The notes below the pieces were generated by a model, which saw only the letters and a program-made list of their open reading frames with translations, was not told the DNA's origin and ran no database searches. This document shows positions 7,147 through 7,987 of a DNA stretch of 7,987 bases, piece after piece (within the stretch, counting starts at the first letter, position 1; every line of letters begins with the position of its first letter). The stretch is from NCBI GenBank assembly GCA_039679975.1, contig JBDKTZ010000622.1, positions 1 through 7,987 of the forward strand, in the 5' to 3' direction. This DNA comes from JBCFBK01 sp039679975. Its GTDB lineage: Bacteria > Bacteroidota > Bacteroidia > Bacteroidales > Prolixibacteraceae. The translations under genes were made by a program, and so were the position numbers.

Positions 7147-7189
7147 GTTCATACCAACCGAAAATGTATCAATGGCTATTCCATGAGTA
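7119..7189 (+). repeat. Imperfect 18-bp inverted repeat with 35-nt spacer in the GH43 upstream region
   Basis: TACACATGAAATAGCCAT (7119-7136) and ATGGCTATTCCATGAGTA (7172-7189) are complementary at 16 of 18 positions; the mismatches are 7122/7186 and 7127/7181. The inner 9 bp are perfect. The spacer 7137-7171 is A-rich and unstructured by eye. It ends 38 bp before the GH43 start codon, so it could be a 5'-UTR stem-loop or a bipartite operator. I see no transposase or other mobile-element trace beside it. Confidence 0.55.
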
Positions 7190-7227
7190 CGTGCCAAGTT
7201 TCAATAAAACAAAAACATTTTATACGA

Positions 7228-7987
7228 ATGAAATACCTGTTTGCGATCTCTTTTTTATTTTTCTGCACATTCGGATACTCCTGTTCGAAGAGTGAACCGG
7301 ATCCTGAACCAGAACCTGAGCCTGCGGCGTTAAAAGTCCCTCTGGGTGACCCGTTCATTATGCTTTGGCAGGGAAAGTACTATGCCTACGGAACTTATTC
7401 GGACAATGGGATCATCGTTTTTGTCTCGGACGATCTTCAGACCTGGAGCGTGCCGGCGGGTGTGCCGGGTGGACTGGCCTTGAAAAAGGAAGACGTCTGG
7501 GCCGACCGCTGGTTCTGGGCACCTGAAGTGTATCATGTGAACGGCAAATTTTACATGTATTACTCGGCCGACGAACATATTTGTGTGGCAACAAGCAGTT
7601 CACCCACCGGTCCCTTTGTCCAGGAAGTGCAAAAGCCGATGATCGAAGGTGAGAAGTGCATCGACAATTCGTTGTTCATTGACGACGACGGCAAACCGTA
7701 CATGTTCTTTGACCGCTTCAACGACGGCTTGAACATCTGGGTAGCCGAACTGGAAGAAAACCTGATCGATATTAAACCTGAAACGATGCATAAGTGCATC
7801 AACGTTTCACAGGAATGGGAAAAGGTGTGGCCCCGGGTTAATGAAGGATCGTTTGTGGTGAAACACAACGGCGTTTATTACATGACCTACTCGGCCAACA
7901 GCTACGAAAGCCCTTTCTACGGGGTTGGTTTTGCGACGGCCACGGCAGTGACCGGCCCGTGGACCAAGTATGAAAACAATCCGATCC
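7228..7987 (+). CDS. Glycoside hydrolase family 43 lipoprotein, 3'-truncated by window edge
   Basis: The frame is open from the ATG at 7228 to the window end and gives 253 residues. A signal peptide (KYLFAISFLFFCTFGYSC) leads to a likely lipid-modified cysteine at residue 19, although the -3 glycine is unusual for a lipobox. A Pro-Glu/Asp linker follows (SEPDPEPEPEP, residues 22-32). The GH43 five-bladed propeller then starts. The predicted catalytic base is D41 in GDPF, the pKa-modulating aspartate D146 in CIDNSLFIDDDGKPYMFF, and the catalytic acid E206 in NEGSFVVKHNGVYYMTYS. WFWAPEVY (about 95-102) is another family hallmark. GH43 enzymes invert at alpha-L-arabinofuranosyl or beta-D-xylosyl linkages; this one would act on the outer membrane or in the periplasm on the glycan handled by the SusC/SusD pair. 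The missing C-terminus could carry an accessory beta-sandwich or CBM. The gene is separated from susD by a terminator and 147 bp of repeat-bearing sequence, so it may have its own promoter. Confidence 0.9.
   Translation, partial: MKYLFAISFLFFCTFGYSCSKSEPDPEPEPEPAALKVPLGDPFIMLWQGKYYAYGTYSDNGIIVFVSDDLQTWSVPAGVPGGLALKKEDVWADRWFWAPEVYHVNGKFYMYYSADEHICVATSSSPTGPFVQEVQKPMIEGEKCIDNSLFIDDDGKPYMFFDRFNDGLNIWVAELEENLIDIKPETMHKCINVSQEWEKVWPRVNEGSFVVKHNGVYYMTYSANSYESPFYGVGFATATAVTGPWTKYENNPI

Noticed and set aside
7119..7189. Invertible promoter (phase-variable switch) explanation for the inverted repeat
   Set aside because: The enclosed segment is only 35 nt and has no promoter motif, the arms are imperfect, and no recombinase gene is in the window.
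7164..7295. 43-residue + strand ORF starting in the GH43 leader (MYQWLFHEY...)
   Set aside because: It overlaps the GH43 signal peptide out of frame, has no family resemblance and no ribosome binding site, and its length is expected by chance in AT-rich sequence.
7560..7868. 102-residue minus-strand ORF opposite the GH43 gene
   Set aside because: The + strand frame carries all GH43 catalytic motifs here, so this is an antisense shadow.
1..7987. CRISPR array, tRNA/rRNA genes, insertion sequence or prophage
   Set aside because: I saw no regularly spaced repeats, cloverleaf or rRNA-like segments, transposase motifs or terminal repeats; nearly all sequence is accounted for by the five PUL genes.

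Overview
This window looks like the regulatory and uptake front end of a polysaccharide utilization locus (PUL) from a member of the Bacteroidota. The evidence is a co-directional set of a partial ECF sigma factor, a FecR-type anti-sigma factor, a SusC-type TonB-dependent receptor with an N-terminal STN signalling domain, a SusD-type lipoprotein, and a partial GH43 glycosidase lipoprotein. The weak or absent Shine-Dalgarno sequences, A-rich start contexts and moderate GC also fit this phylum. Bacteroidales or a nearby marine or environmental lineage is a guess; the window has no taxonomic marker gene.

Layout, all on the + strand: (1) positions 1-447, C-terminal part of an ECF sigma-70 factor, cut off by the window start; (2) 510-1733, FecR-like anti-sigma factor with one membrane span and probably a GTG start; (3) 1734-1818, intergenic leader with a strong 13-bp near-perfect hairpin; (4) 1819-5232, SusC-like transducer/transporter; (5) 5244-7037, SusD-like glycan-binding lipoprotein 11 bp downstream; (6) 7048-7080, an intrinsic terminator; (7) 7081-7227, an AT-rich intergenic region with an imperfect 18-bp inverted repeat and a 16-bp direct repeat; (8) 7228-7987, the N-terminal 253 residues of a GH43 lipoprotein that runs off the window.

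How the parts probably work together, from what is known of these families: the SusC/SusD pair captures and imports an oligosaccharide across the outer membrane using TonB energy. Substrate occupancy is passed through the STN domain to the periplasmic part of the FecR protein, which releases the sigma factor to transcribe the susC/susD operon. The GH43 enzyme would trim arabinose- or xylose-containing side chains or backbones. That points to a plant or algal hemicellulose/pectin-type substrate, but GH43 alone does not fix the specificity.

I see no evidence of an undescribed multi-gene system: the architecture is a classic sigma/anti-sigma-controlled PUL. The less ordinary signals are non-coding: the fecR-susC hairpin, the terminator separating susCD from the enzyme gene, and the repeat cluster upstream of GH43.
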